In this document: in pieces, positions 42,038 to 50,741 of the stretch
How the letters are laid out: each line of letters begins with the position of its first letter
How positions within the stretch are numbered: the stretch's first letter is position 1
Program-made: the position numbers and the translations under genes
Assembly (NCBI GenBank): GCA_019187665.1
Contig: JABARH010000013.1
Location: 38,389-102,388 of the forward strand
Reading direction: 5' to 3'
DNA from: Anaerolineales bacterium
Lineage (GTDB): Bacteria > Chloroflexota > Anaerolineae > Anaerolineales > Villigracilaceae
Length of the DNA: 64,000 bases
Notes under the pieces: generated by a model
Database searches by the model: none
What the model saw: the letters and a program-made list of their open reading frames with translations, nothing else
What the model was told of the DNA's origin: nothing

Positions 42038-43027
42038 ATGATTCGTACCATCTTCTTCCAACCGGGCAAGCCGCTTCAAACGGACCTCGATCCGGCCACC
42101 CTCTCGCGGACTGTTCTCAACCGCCGGGGCGTTCTCTGGCTGGATTTCGAGGCCGAAGCGCCCGAGGTCTGCCGCCCCATTCTCGAATCCTTCGGGTTTC
42201 ACCCTCTCGCCATTGACGATGTCCTACTGGAGACCCACAGTCCCAAACTGGACGATTGGGGCGAGTACCTTTATATCGTCATCAATTATATGCACTTGAA
42301 CGGAGCGGGAAAAAGCGCCTGGAACACCGAGGTGGACGAGCTGGATATTTTCCTGGGAGCAAATTACGTGATCACACATCACGACCAGCCGGTGCCCGCC
42401 ATTGATTCGGTGCGAGCCAACTGCCAGCGCGATCCGCGCTACTTGCAGGAGGGCGCCGATCACCTGCTCTACAAGATCATGGATTATATTGTCGCCAATT
42501 ACATGCCCGTTGTGGAACAGATTGACGAGGAAATTGACGGCATCGAGGACCAGGTTTTCGACCGTCCAACCCCGCAAACCCTGGAAAGACTCTTTGTCCT
42601 CAAGCGCGCCCTCCTTTCCATGCGGCGCATCCTGCTGCCCCAGCGCGAGGTGCTCAATAAACTAGCCCGCGACGATTACGCTGTAATTGACCGCAAGGAC
42701 CGCGTATTCTTCCGCGACATTTACGATCATCTTGTCCGCCTGCACGACTTGAACGAGAGTCTGCGCGACCTGGTCGGCGGCGCGCTGGATACCTATCTCT
42801 CTGTGGTCAACAATCGCATGAACGAAGTGATGAAAACGCTGACAATCATCACCACCCTGTTCATGCCCCTGACTTTCCTCACCGGCTTCTTCGGCATGAA
42901 CTTTTTCGCGGCCAGCCCGCCCTATGAAGGATGGACAGCCCCATTATCGTTTTATGCCACCCTGGGGCTGATCGCTTTAACGCCTTTCTTTATGTATCTC
43001 TGGATGCGCCGCCGCACCTGGGTCTAA
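42038..43027 (+). CDS. CorA-family divalent cation transporter
   Basis: The 329-residue protein has a large N-terminal cytoplasmic domain, a long helical stalk and two C-terminal membrane helices. The diagnostic loop TGFFGMNFF (GMN) stands between them at about 288. It forms a pentameric Mg2+ (or Co2+/Ni2+) channel. GGAG precedes the ATG. Its 3' end overlaps the end of the convergent STAND gene by 4 nt, with no terminator visible between them. Confidence 0.92.
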   Translation: MIRTIFFQPGKPLQTDLDPATLSRTVLNRRGVLWLDFEAEAPEVCRPILESFGFHPLAIDDVLLETHSPKLDDWGEYLYIVINYMHLNGAGKSAWNTEVDELDIFLGANYVITHHDQPVPAIDSVRANCQRDPRYLQEGADHLLYKIMDYIVANYMPVVEQIDEEIDGIEDQVFDRPTPQTLERLFVLKRALLSMRRILLPQREVLNKLARDDYAVIDRKDRVFFRDIYDHLVRLHDLNESLRDLVGGALDTYLSVVNNRMNEVMKTLTIITTLFMPLTFLTGFFGMNFFAASPPYEGWTAPLSFYATLGLIALTPFFMYLWMRRRTWV

Positions 43028-45555
43028 TCCCCCACGATTTCCGCCACCACTTCTTCCAACGACAGCGTGTTCGCAGGGACGCGCTGTTTTTGTTTCGTGT
43101 GCAGCTCCCGCGCGCGTTGACGGGTTTCTTGAGTCGCTGCGGGGTGGTTCAGGATGAGGGTCAGCCAGCCAGCCGTACGGTCCGGAGAGAGGCGGGATTC
43201 GAGTTGGGCGAGTCCCGCCAGGTTCAGCAGCATCAGCGGGGCGGAGTTGATTCGGCGCGCGTGCCGCAGGGAGTCCAGGTAAATTGTTCTCGCTGCGGTT
43301 TCATCGCCTGAGAGCAGGGTCGCATCGGCGAGGTAGGCGAGGGTGATGGAGATGTCCCAGCCTTCGAAGTATTCGCCGAAGACCTCGAGACTCTTTTGGA
43401 AGCAATCGCGCGCTTCGTCGTATTGACCGTCGGCGAGCATGGCGAGGCCGAGATAACGATGCGCGGTGCCTTTGCCCCAGCGGTTTTGCGTCTGCTCGCA
43501 CAGGGCGATGCTCTCGCGCATGGATGCTTTCGCTTCTTCATATTTTTTGAGCGCGATCTGCGTATCCACAAGAAAGTTCAAGCCGAGCGAAATGGAATGC
43601 GGGTCGCCGATTTTGCGGAAAAGCGCGAGACCTTCGATCATTTGATCGTAGCCCTTTTGACAATCGCCCATCAAACTATCCACGTGACCGAGATTGTAAA
43701 TGCCGTAGGCGGTGAACCAGTCGTCTTTCATCGCGCGGGCATATGTGAGACCTTCGGCGATCTGCGCTTTGGCTTCGAGATAATCGCCGTTGAGGTGTTT
43801 GAGCGTGCCGCTGAAAATGAGCGCGTCGGCAAGAAGAGATTGCGCGTCCACCGAACGAAGAACAGAAACGCCTTGATCGTAATGTTCCTGCGCTTGCGCG
43901 AATTGCCCGCTGCGGAAATACAGCAAGCCCTGTTGCACATAACACGCGCCGAGAGTCCTGATGGCTTGCGCGCCGCGTTCCTGCTCGTTCAGCGCGTTCG
44001 CGAGCAGTTCGAGTTGCGCGATGCCGTCGCGGATCATGCCTGAGACTTCGTAATACCAGCCAAAGGCGCGGACGGATCTCCCAAGCGATTCAAACTTTTT
44101 ATTGTTGACACCCCACTCCCATGCGGCGCGCAGGTTATCCAACCCGGCGGTCATCTCGCGCACGGCAGTCTGCTGCGCCGCGCTCTTCAATTTCGATTCA
44201 TAGTCGGCGGCGAAGTCGAGATAATACTCACTGTGACGGTTGCAGGTTTGATGACAGTACGGTTCGTTTTCTTCAAGATGAGAGTAGGCATATTGACGAA
44301 TCACTTCGTGCAAGCTGTATCGTCCCGACTCATCCCGCCTCACCAGCGACTTTGAGACGAGCGACGACAACTGAGGCAGATTCGCCCCCGCGACTTTCTC
44401 CGCCGCAGTCCGATCAAAGCCGCCATGAAAGATGGAGAGTCGGCTGAGCGCGTCGCGCTCCGCATCGGAGATGAGCCGCCATGAATGGTCGAAGGAGGCT
44501 CGTAAGGAGCGATGCCGTTCGGGGATGTTGCGCATGGACGTGGCGAGGAAATCCATGTTCGATTCGATCTCGCGGGCGATCTCCGCGCAGGCGAGCATGC
44601 CCGTCCATGCCGCGGCGAGTTCGAGCGCGAGGGGAATCCCCTCCAATAGTTGGCAGATGCGGAAGAGCGCGGGCTTGTCCGCGTCGGTCAATTGGAATTT
44701 GGGGTTGATGCGCCGCGCCGAGTTGACGAACAACGCGGGCGCGCTGTACTCCTCCATTTGGTCGAGGCGTTCCAGCGGCGGCACGGGCAAGCCGCGCAGG
44801 TCGAACATCCATTCGCCTTGCAGGTTGAGTCGTTCGCGCGAGGTGCAAAGAATTTTGATCTGTGGGAATCGTTGGAGCATCTCGGCGATTAAATCTGTCG
44901 CAACGGACGACTCTCCCAGCAGATGTTCGAGATTATCCAACGCCAGCAACGCGGGTTGATTCACCGTTCGCGCGAGGTGATTGAATAATTGTTCCTTCGG
45001 GTCGAGCGGTCCTGAAAATGAAAACGAGAACGCGTCGGCAATCGCGGGGACGATTAAGTCGGGTGAGTTGATGGATGCCAGCGCGACGTAATAGACTCCG
45101 CCTGGGAATGAATCGCGCTGACGGATCGCAAACTCGATCCCAAGCCGCGTCTTGCCGATTCCGCCCTGACCAGTGAGGCTGACGAGGCGACATTCGGGAT
45201 TTGCCAGCAGGTGACGGATTCCGTCGAGTTCGGATTCGCGTCCGATCAACGGCGTGGGCGGGATGGGGACGTTCGTTTTTACAGGCGGAGAAAGGATCGG
45301 GGAAACAGAAGCCAGCCCAACGTCGGATTTGAGGCGGCGGGCGATCCGCAAAAAAGTTTCGCGCTCGTTCGTCGGAATCTCCAGCGCGTCTGCCAGCAAC
45401 TCCGCGATCTGCATCGAGGGGCGGCGTTCTTCCGATTCGATTTTTTCGATGGTGGCGAGCGAGCATCCGACGCGGTCTGCCAGGGCGCTCTGCGTGAGGT
45501 CGAGCGCTTTGCGGCGTTTCTTTAGCCAGAGACCGAAGGGCAGGTCGGCGGGCAT
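43024..45555 (-). CDS. STAND-type transcriptional regulator (XRE HTH, NB-ARC-like ATPase, TPR)
   Basis: The 843-residue protein has an N-terminal XRE helix-turn-helix (LWLKKRRKALDLTQSALADRVGCS, about 8-60), then an NTPase with Walker A LTGQGGIGKTR (about 130), Walker B LLALDNLEHL, sensor CTSRERLN and a winged region with GIPLALELAA (GLPL motif). About seven TPR units (ALIFSGTLKHLNGDYLEAKAQ and similar) fill the second half. Such proteins sense a ligand or stress and oligomerise. TAAAAT 6 nt before the ATG gives the start at 45555. Confidence 0.88.
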   Translation of the reverse strand: MPADLPFGLWLKKRRKALDLTQSALADRVGCSLATIEKIESEERRPSMQIAELLADALEIPTNERETFLRIARRLKSDVGLASVSPILSPPVKTNVPIPPTPLIGRESELDGIRHLLANPECRLVSLTGQGGIGKTRLGIEFAIRQRDSFPGGVYYVALASINSPDLIVPAIADAFSFSFSGPLDPKEQLFNHLARTVNQPALLALDNLEHLLGESSVATDLIAEMLQRFPQIKILCTSRERLNLQGEWMFDLRGLPVPPLERLDQMEEYSAPALFVNSARRINPKFQLTDADKPALFRICQLLEGIPLALELAAAWTGMLACAEIAREIESNMDFLATSMRNIPERHRSLRASFDHSWRLISDAERDALSRLSIFHGGFDRTAAEKVAGANLPQLSSLVSKSLVRRDESGRYSLHEVIRQYAYSHLEENEPYCHQTCNRHSEYYLDFAADYESKLKSAAQQTAVREMTAGLDNLRAAWEWGVNNKKFESLGRSVRAFGWYYEVSGMIRDGIAQLELLANALNEQERGAQAIRTLGACYVQQGLLYFRSGQFAQAQEHYDQGVSVLRSVDAQSLLADALIFSGTLKHLNGDYLEAKAQIAEGLTYARAMKDDWFTAYGIYNLGHVDSLMGDCQKGYDQMIEGLALFRKIGDPHSISLGLNFLVDTQIALKKYEEAKASMRESIALCEQTQNRWGKGTAHRYLGLAMLADGQYDEARDCFQKSLEVFGEYFEGWDISITLAYLADATLLSGDETAARTIYLDSLRHARRINSAPLMLLNLAGLAQLESRLSPDRTAGWLTLILNHPAATQETRQRARELHTKQKQRVPANTLSLEEVVAEIVGD

Positions 45556-45561
45556 GAGGGT

Positions 45562-45567
45562 ATTTTA
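45562..45567 (-). promoter_or_regulatory. -10 box TAAAAT, 6 nt before the STAND regulator start at 45555
   Basis: It has the same spacing as other leaderless candidates in this window. Confidence 0.5.
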
Positions 45568-45579
45568 ATTTATTTTTGC

Positions 45580-45629
45580 CGCAAAATAAATTTCCCTGGC
45601 GCCGCCCGCCAGGGCAGGTGTGCGGCACG
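45580..45629. repeat. Repeat A-related fragment (AAATAAATTTCCCTGGCGCCGCCCG)
   Basis: It shares its ends, GCAAAATAAATTTCCCTGGC and GCAGGTGTGCGGYACG, with 47741-47804. The middle is shorter and also resembles the centre of repeat A (CCTGGCGCCGCCCG). Confidence 0.5.
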
Positions 45630-45631
45630 CA

Positions 45632-46489
45632 TTAATTCCATAACCATCCAATCAAATTTTCCAACTCTGAAAGGATCGTTTCGGGCGCGGGAGAATCAGG
45701 AACGAAAGGAAGGATTTGCGCTTTCCATTCGGTTCGCGCAATCTCGCGAAGCGGCGCAGCAAGAAACTCGGAAGGATCGTTGAAATTGAGATTTCGAATT
45801 TCACACTTGCGCCTGACCAGTTCGGGAATCGAATCGATCATCGTTTCGCGGCGGAGGATTGACCAGAGATCATAGTAATCGCGGCACACGCGGCTCGCGC
45901 CCCAGCCGCGCGATTTCAACCGCGAGCGGCTTTGCAAAAGCGCGCGCAATTTTTCGGCGACGATTTCCTCCAACGCATAGATTGACGCGTTGACCGTAAG
46001 CGTTTCCTCGTAGTCGTGAATCAACGGGTGGGTCGCGGGCGGCAGCAGGATCGGTTCGTCTATCGTGATCTCCACTTTGAGTCGGCACAACGCCTGGCGA
46101 TGCGCGGGAAATTGAACGCGCACCAGAAACGCCGACTGATCGAGCGGATGAGGCTCCCGCAACAAAAGCGGCTCCACTTGAGCGTGGAAGGGACCTCGCT
46201 CATCGAGCCGTTCGTTCATGCCCTGGATCGCGGCGTTCATTTTTGATTCGATTTCGGGAATCGTCCCAGGCGGACGAGTCGAGAAATCAAGGTCTTCAGA
46301 GAATCGGTAATCGGGGTAATAAAATTTCCGTAACGCCGTGCCGCCCTTCAATACCAAACGATTCCCGAGCTCGGGGGAGGCGGTCATTGCCGCCAGCAGG
46401 TAACTGAGCGCGTAATCCTTTTCGAGAATATCGAGACGCGTTCCCGTTTCGCGCGCGCGTTTGGCAAGCATCCCTGTCACGTCAGCCAT
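45632..46489 (-). CDS. AbiEii/AbiGii-family nucleotidyltransferase toxin
   Basis: The 285-residue protein has the toxin nucleotidyltransferase pattern LVLKGGTALRKFYYPDYRFSEDLDFST (GG-x9-D-x-D) near residue 45, and later EIVAEKLRALLQSRSRLKSRG and RDYYDLWSIL, both typical of AbiEii. Family members transfer a nucleotide to an RNA such as tRNA and cause reversible growth arrest during phage infection. The start overlaps the end of the antitoxin gene by 8 nt, which matches the coupled arrangement of AbiE pairs. Confidence 0.88.
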   Translation of the reverse strand: MADVTGMLAKRARETGTRLDILEKDYALSYLLAAMTASPELGNRLVLKGGTALRKFYYPDYRFSEDLDFSTRPPGTIPEIESKMNAAIQGMNERLDERGPFHAQVEPLLLREPHPLDQSAFLVRVQFPAHRQALCRLKVEITIDEPILLPPATHPLIHDYEETLTVNASIYALEEIVAEKLRALLQSRSRLKSRGWGASRVCRDYYDLWSILRRETMIDSIPELVRRKCEIRNLNFNDPSEFLAAPLREIARTEWKAQILPFVPDSPAPETILSELENLIGWLWN

Positions 46490-47330
46490 TCGAGCCGCCC
46501 TTCAAATTTTCGACGACGCGCCAGCGCGCGTTGGATTGTCCCACCGCCCCGCCTTGCGGATCGAGACGATAATACGTTTTGACGGTCAGGGCGCGCAACG
46601 GTTCCACCTTTTCTGGCGGAACGCCGAATTGTTCCAGCGCCCATCCCAGGCGCTTGACCGTCGAGCCTTCGTTATAGCGAAGCGCGTACTCCACCAAGCG
46701 CTCGGCGCGGATTTGCGGCAACGCGCCTTCCAGCAGTTCGAGCGCGGCGCTCATTCCGCCAAACAGGTCGGCGCGGGCGATGAGATCGAGCGCGGTTCGT
46801 TCAGGATCAGTGACTGCGGATTGTCGCCAGCGATTCACCCATATCATCTGATGTCCGAAGAAGCGTTCGCGCGTGACGTGGATGAATTCCACTTCCACGC
46901 CCCCCGCCTTCCACGTTGCGCGTCCGCGCGGACGATAGGCCTGTCCCTGCCGCATTTCGGGCGTGACCACCTTCGAGGGCGTCGAAACCTGCACCATGCG
47001 CGGCAACTGTGCGGTAAACCCATGATGCGCCAGAGCCGACCAGTGACTGACGGCGGAGGGCGATGCAAGCGATACCGCGATCGCGAACGGATGAATCTCG
47101 CCCGCAAACAACGGACTCTTGACCAGGTACACGCCGCGCTTCAAAATCTCCAGCCAGCCCGCGCGCGCCAATGCGCTGACCGCGTTCGCGACCTGGCGGC
47201 GGTTTCGTCCCTGCTCCTGAGCGACGCTTTGAAGTTCTTCCAGCGTGAATAGCGGACCATAACGTTCCACTGCGGCTTGGAGCAGTTTGAGCCCCTGGGG
47301 TTGGGAAGTGGTTGGAGTTAGCGGTGTCAT
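46482..47330 (-). CDS. AbiEi-type antitoxin/transcriptional repressor
   Basis: The 282-residue protein has an N-terminal winged helix (GLKLLQAAVERYGPLFTLEELQSVAQEQGRNRRQVANAVSALARAGWLEILKRGVYLV) followed by the AbiEi C-domain (HPFAIAVSLASPSAVSHWSALAHHG, VTDPERTALDLIARADLFGG). It represses its own promoter and neutralises the toxin. The start at 47330 (MTPLTPTTSQ) is set by the TAAAAT box 8 nt upstream; the longer in-frame ATG at 47444 would pass through the operators. Confidence 0.85.
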   Translation of the reverse strand: MTPLTPTTSQPQGLKLLQAAVERYGPLFTLEELQSVAQEQGRNRRQVANAVSALARAGWLEILKRGVYLVKSPLFAGEIHPFAIAVSLASPSAVSHWSALAHHGFTAQLPRMVQVSTPSKVVTPEMRQGQAYRPRGRATWKAGGVEVEFIHVTRERFFGHQMIWVNRWRQSAVTDPERTALDLIARADLFGGMSAALELLEGALPQIRAERLVEYALRYNEGSTVKRLGWALEQFGVPPEKVEPLRALTVKTYYRLDPQGGAVGQSNARWRVVENLKGGSNG

Positions 47331-47338
47331 TTGTGTAT

Positions 47339-47344
47339 ATTTTA
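47339..47344 (-). promoter_or_regulatory. -10 box TAAAAT of the AbiE operon, 8 nt before the start at 47330
   Basis: It overlaps the proximal arm of the first inverted repeat, so repressor binding would block the promoter. Confidence 0.5.
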
Positions 47345-47398
47345 CTACGATAATCCACGAACAGAAGATTATCGCAGTAATAATTCCAGTATTACTGC
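47343..47398. promoter_or_regulatory. Two inverted repeats in the AbiE promoter (putative AbiEi operators)
   Basis: IR1: TACTACGATAATC (47343-47355) and GATTATCGCAGTA (47367-47379), one mismatch. IR2: GCAGTAATA (47374-47382) and TATTACTGC (47390-47398), perfect. Characterised AbiEi proteins autoregulate by binding two inverted repeats in their promoter, and this arrangement is the same. Confidence 0.7.
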
Positions 47399-47467
47399 AA
47401 AAATACGGCAACCGTGAAGATCTTATGCGTTCCCCCAATGGCATGATTTATCTTGCCCTCCAAGCGG

Positions 47468-47485
47468 CGCAAAATGAATTTTGCG
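47468..47485. repeat. Small hairpin CGCAAAAT-GA-ATTTTGCG (repeat B-like)
   Basis: A perfect 8-bp stem followed by GCAC, the same design as the hairpins at 49599-49657. It lies between the AbiE operators and the small membrane gene. Confidence 0.45.
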
Positions 47486-47578
47486 GCACTGGGATTTTGT
47501 ACGGCTTTTTGTACGGGCAACTCTGACCAAACGAGATGGGGAGAATGCTTTAATGCGAGCATGGCAAAGGAGAATCTC

Positions 47579-47749
47579 ATGGCTAAAAATATCACCAAGA
47601 TCGCATTGAAAGGCGTCGCGCTCGCGATGGGCGTCGCCGTCATCGTGATGTCCACGCTCAAGACGCTGGACGTTGAAACGGGCGTGTCCATGCTCGGCAT
47701 GGGACTCGCCGCGCTGGCGCTCGTGAGTTTGCAGGATGACGCAAAATAA
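47579..47749 (+). CDS. Small membrane protein (56 residues)
   Basis: AAGGAG stands 7 nt before this ATG. Sequence MAKNITKIALKGVALAMGVAVIVMSTLKTL followed by VSMLGMGLAALALVSL gives two hydrophobic segments. The last codons and the TAA (GCAAAATAA) belong to the repeat fragment at 47741-47804, so the original end may have been changed by that insertion. Family not recognised. Confidence 0.6.
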   Translation: MAKNITKIALKGVALAMGVAVIVMSTLKTLDVETGVSMLGMGLAALALVSLQDDAK

Positions 47750-47804
47750 ATTTCCCTGGCACCGCCCGTGATTTGCTTGGCAAATCAGGCAGGTGTGCGG
47801 TACG
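47741..47804. repeat. Repeat A-related fragment carrying the stop codon of the small membrane gene
   Basis: It shares GCAAAATAAATTTCCCTGGC with 45581-45600, has the repeat A core GATTTGCTTGGCAAATCAGG (near-palindrome) and ends GCGGTACG. It separates two small membrane-protein genes. Confidence 0.55.
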
Positions 47805-47818
47805 AAAAAGGAGAATCA

Positions 47819-48361
47819 ATGAAACAACCATCCTTCGCATCCATCACTCTGAAAACCGCCGCCGTTCACACGGTCACGTATTTCATTATCGGCGTATTGT
47901 CGTTCTTTCTTCTTGATTACACCGCAAAATACGCCGACCCCGCAGTTGCGGGCTATTTACGCCAGACCGATCATCCGCTGGTGATGGCGGGACCGTTCTT
48001 TCAAATCCTGCGCGGACTTCTATTTGGGATCGTTTTCTACGCCCTGCGCGAGAGCATCTTTCCGCACAAGCGCGGCTGGCTGACCTTGTGGCTGGCGCTG
48101 ACAATCATCGGCATTCTCTCGCCCTTTGGCGCTGCGCCCAGTTCCATCGAAGGGATGATCTACACCGTTCTGCCTGCCTGGTTCCATGTTGTCAACTTCC
48201 CTGAAATCTTCATCCAGTCGGGTTTGCTTGCCTTCGTGACGCATTACTGGGTCAACCATCCCGAAAAACGCTGGCTCAATTGGTCGCTGGGCATCGTAAC
48301 TGCCGTCATTGTGCTGTTGTCGTTGTTGGGCGCGTTGTCTGCGTTTGGCATCCTCTCGTAA
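47819..48361 (+). CDS. Integral membrane protein (180 residues)
   Basis: The protein has about four to five hydrophobic helices (HTVTYFIIGVLSFFLLDYTAKYAD, FQILRGLLFGIVFYAL, WLALTIIGILSPFGA, ending IVTAVIVLLSLLGALSAFGIL). A strong AAAAAGGAG lies 7 nt before the ATG at 47819; an in-frame ATG at 47768 would lie in the repeat. Function unknown. It precedes a CPBP protease gene by 14 nt and may share its transcript. Confidence 0.75.
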   Translation: MKQPSFASITLKTAAVHTVTYFIIGVLSFFLLDYTAKYADPAVAGYLRQTDHPLVMAGPFFQILRGLLFGIVFYALRESIFPHKRGWLTLWLALTIIGILSPFGAAPSSIEGMIYTVLPAWFHVVNFPEIFIQSGLLAFVTHYWVNHPEKRWLNWSLGIVTAVIVLLSLLGALSAFGILS

Positions 48362-48375
48362 ATCGGATTTTGAAA

Positions 48376-49209
48376 ATGAAACACTTCCTCAAACGTCACT
48401 CACTGATCATCGGTCTCGTCTTGATGTTCCTCTACACGTGGACAATCGAACTGTCGAACGCGGGCGTCCTGCCGTTTGAAGTTCCCTTCCCGATCTACAT
48501 CACACTCGGCTGGGGATTCATCTTCGCTTCGTTGTTGATGACGCGGCTGACTCTCGTCAAGGATGAAACGGCAAAGTTGTTCAAGCGTCTCTTCCTCTGG
48601 CGCGTGGGCTGGAAGTGGTTCCTGGCGGCGCTTCTGATCGAACCCGCCTGCATCGTCGCAGGGGTGTATCTCAACGCCGCGCTGACGCGAACTCCGCCCG
48701 ATTTCAGCGCAGCGATGGCGTTTCAGATCTTTGGCGAGTCGGCAAACCTGTTCGTTTTCATTCTGCCCTTCTTCCTGGTGGATCTCATCACCAACGGCGA
48801 AGAGATGGGCTGGCGCGGTTACGTCCTGCCGCGCTTGCAGGCGAAATACAGCGCGTTGACCGCCTCGCTGATCCTCGGCGCCATCTGGGCGTTCTGGCAT
48901 CTGCCGAAGTACGTCACGCATTTCAACATCGCCGCCTTTGGCTGGGCTGTGATTCATTTTCTTGCGTTCGCCGTCACCCTGACCTGGCTGTACAACAACA
49001 CAAAAGGGAGCCTGCTCATCGTCGCAGTTTGTCATGCCATGTCGAACACTGTCGGCGTGTTCATGCCGATGGCTAACACATCATCGAGCGAGAACATGGG
49101 CGCGTATATCTTCTACATTTTGTTTGAAGTTCTCGTCGCAATCGTCGTGACCGTCATCGCGGGCTCCGCGCATCTCTCGCGGATGGAAGAGAGACAAATG
49201 CAGGAATAA
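48376..49209 (+). CDS. CPBP-family intramembrane metalloprotease
   Basis: The 277-residue protein has seven to eight helices and the three CPBP motifs: NGEEMGWRGYVLPRL (E-E-x3-R), AFWHLPKY (F-x3-H type) and CHAMSNT (H-x3-N) near residue 215. These enzymes cleave substrates within the membrane; bacterial members often act in self-immunity or in processing of small peptides. No bacteriocin-like partner was recognised, although several small membrane peptides are encoded nearby. Confidence 0.88.
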   Translation: MKHFLKRHSLIIGLVLMFLYTWTIELSNAGVLPFEVPFPIYITLGWGFIFASLLMTRLTLVKDETAKLFKRLFLWRVGWKWFLAALLIEPACIVAGVYLNAALTRTPPDFSAAMAFQIFGESANLFVFILPFFLVDLITNGEEMGWRGYVLPRLQAKYSALTASLILGAIWAFWHLPKYVTHFNIAAFGWAVIHFLAFAVTLTWLYNNTKGSLLIVAVCHAMSNTVGVFMPMANTSSSENMGAYIFYILFEVLVAIVVTVIAGSAHLSRMEERQMQE

Positions 49210-49212
49210 TCC

Positions 49213-49593
49213 ATGAACACATTGACTCACGCGCATTTCAAACAGTGGATGGAAACGTATGGCCGTGCCAGCGCGGAGGATGATCCGCGTGTGTCGGTTA
49301 ATCTTTTTGCGAAGGATGCCGCGTATTACGAAACACCCTTCGCTGAACCCATGATTGGGCGCGATGCCATCTTCGACTATTGGAACAACGGCGCGCAAAC
49401 CTTGAAGGACAAAGAATCCACTTTCGAGATTCTCTCCGTGAACAATAATTCGGGTATGGCTCGCTGGCAATCGCAATTCACGGTCATCGAATCGGGCAAA
49501 CGCCTCGCGCTGGATTGTGTGTTCATCGTTGAGTTTGACGACGATGGTTTGTGTCAAACCTTCCGCGAGTGGTGGCATACGCGCGAGGTGTGA
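49213..49593 (+). CDS. SnoaL/NTF2-like protein
   Basis: The 126-residue protein has the NTF2-like order of helices and curved sheet: FKQWMETYGRASAEDDPRVSVNLFAKDAAYYETPF, IGRDAIFDYWNNGAQTLKDKESTFEIL, then strands ending FREWWHTREV. Members bind small ligands or act as isomerases; nothing in the sequence gives a substrate. It starts 3 nt after the CPBP gene. Confidence 0.8.
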   Translation: MNTLTHAHFKQWMETYGRASAEDDPRVSVNLFAKDAAYYETPFAEPMIGRDAIFDYWNNGAQTLKDKESTFEILSVNNNSGMARWQSQFTVIESGKRLALDCVFIVEFDDDGLCQTFREWWHTREV

Positions 49594-49598
49594 GTACC

Positions 49599-49657
49599 GC
49601 AAGATTCATCTTGCGCGCACATCGCAAAGTGAACTTTGCGGCACAAATTTTGTGCGG
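49599..49657. repeat. Three consecutive small hairpins (repeat B-like)
   Basis: GCAAGAT-TC-ATCTTGC (49599-49614), CGCAAAGT-GA-ACTTTGCG (49623-49640) and GCACAAA...TTTGTGC (49641-49657) follow directly after the SnoaL-like gene. The first stem is the same as in repeat B. They may act as a transcript end or mark a decayed element. Confidence 0.6.
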
Positions 49658-49743
49658 ATTTTTGTGATGACAATCCCGACCAAAGGATCGAGCGGGAAAG
49701 TCATAATGCGCGCATCGAAAAAAATTACCAAAGGAGAAAACTC

Positions 49744-50268
49744 ATGGCTATCCTATCCAACCTCTATGTCATCCTCATCCTGCGCGTGTTACACATCGGC
49801 GGGGGAATCATGTGGGTGGGGAGCGCGACGCTCTACCTGTTGCTGCTCATCCCCGTTGCGCGTTCGCTTCATCCTGCGGGACAGAAATTCCTGCAAACGC
49901 TCGGTCCGAAATTCGGCGCGATGATGGGACTCGTCACCACGGTCACCGTGCTTTCGGGCGCGTTGCTATACGCGCGCTTCTTCGCGGGCGGGATCAGTTT
50001 CATCTGGACGACGGGCGCGGGCTTCGCGTTCACTGTCGGCGCAGTGGCGGCGCTCGGCTCGTACGCGATGGGAGTGGCGGTCTTCGGCAGGATGCAGGAA
50101 CGTATTGCAAAACTCGGGGCTGAGATCGAGTCTGCGCAGAGCGCGCCGAATCAGGCTCAAGTCCAGGAGATGAACCGCTTGCAGTCGTCGTTGATGAAGG
50201 CGTATCGGTTCGATTTCGTCCTGCTCATCGTCGCCATGCTGGGAATGGCTGTCGCGCGTTATCTGTAG
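49744..50268 (+). CDS. Integral membrane protein (174 residues, CopD/DUF2269-like)
   Basis: The protein has four hydrophobic helices: LYVILILRVLHIGGGIMWVGSATLYLLLL, KFGAMMGLVTTVTVLSGALLYA, WTTGAGFAFTVGAVAALGSYAMG and a last FDFVLLIVAMLGMAVARYL. His in RVLHIGGG is placed as in heme- or copper-related membrane proteins, but this is only a similarity. AAAGGAG precedes the ATG at 49744. It is followed by a monooxygenase-like gene after 9 nt. Confidence 0.72.
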   Translation: MAILSNLYVILILRVLHIGGGIMWVGSATLYLLLLIPVARSLHPAGQKFLQTLGPKFGAMMGLVTTVTVLSGALLYARFFAGGISFIWTTGAGFAFTVGAVAALGSYAMGVAVFGRMQERIAKLGAEIESAQSAPNQAQVQEMNRLQSSLMKAYRFDFVLLIVAMLGMAVARYL

Positions 50269-50277
50269 GTCCAACCG

Positions 50278-50580
50278 ATGTTTGCGCGAATTTGGCGCGG
50301 GATCGCCCGCACGTCTGTCATTGAAAAATATTTTCACTATGTGAGTGAACGGGTGATCCCCGCCTATCGCGCCGCGAGCGGCTGCCGTGACGTGTGGGTG
50401 TTGCGGCAGCCGCAGGATGAATTTACCAGCATCATCCTGCTCTCGTTTTGGGAGTCGCGCGATGCGTTGGACGCTTTCGCCGATCCGCAATTGAAATCCG
50501 AATCCCTTCGCGGCGAGCGCGAGTCGCTGTTGGCGTTTGAATCCACAGCGGCGGTGTATGAAGTGATCGTGGTGGATTGA
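50278..50580 (+). CDS. Antibiotic-biosynthesis-monooxygenase (ABM)-fold protein
   Basis: The 100-residue single-domain protein has the ferredoxin-like ABM pattern: FARIWRGIARTSVIEKYFHYVSERVIPAYRAASGCRDVWVLRQ, then FTSIILLSFWESRDALDAFADPQ and AAVYEVIVVD. Such small dimeric proteins act as monooxygenases or ligand binders. The 161 bp to the next gene hold nothing recognised. Confidence 0.8.
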   Translation: MFARIWRGIARTSVIEKYFHYVSERVIPAYRAASGCRDVWVLRQPQDEFTSIILLSFWESRDALDAFADPQLKSESLRGERESLLAFESTAAVYEVIVVD

Positions 50581-50741
50581 GTGTGTATCGCTGCCTTGCC
50601 TGGGAACGAATTTGCCGAATCAATCGCCGCCGCCAGCAAGCGATGGTCTCGCATGGCAGGGAGTAGGCCAGGCGGGATCCTTTTATGCCGAATCGCCTGG
50701 GAAATCATTTCCGTTAACGCGCTTGCCCATCCGGTCCAAAT

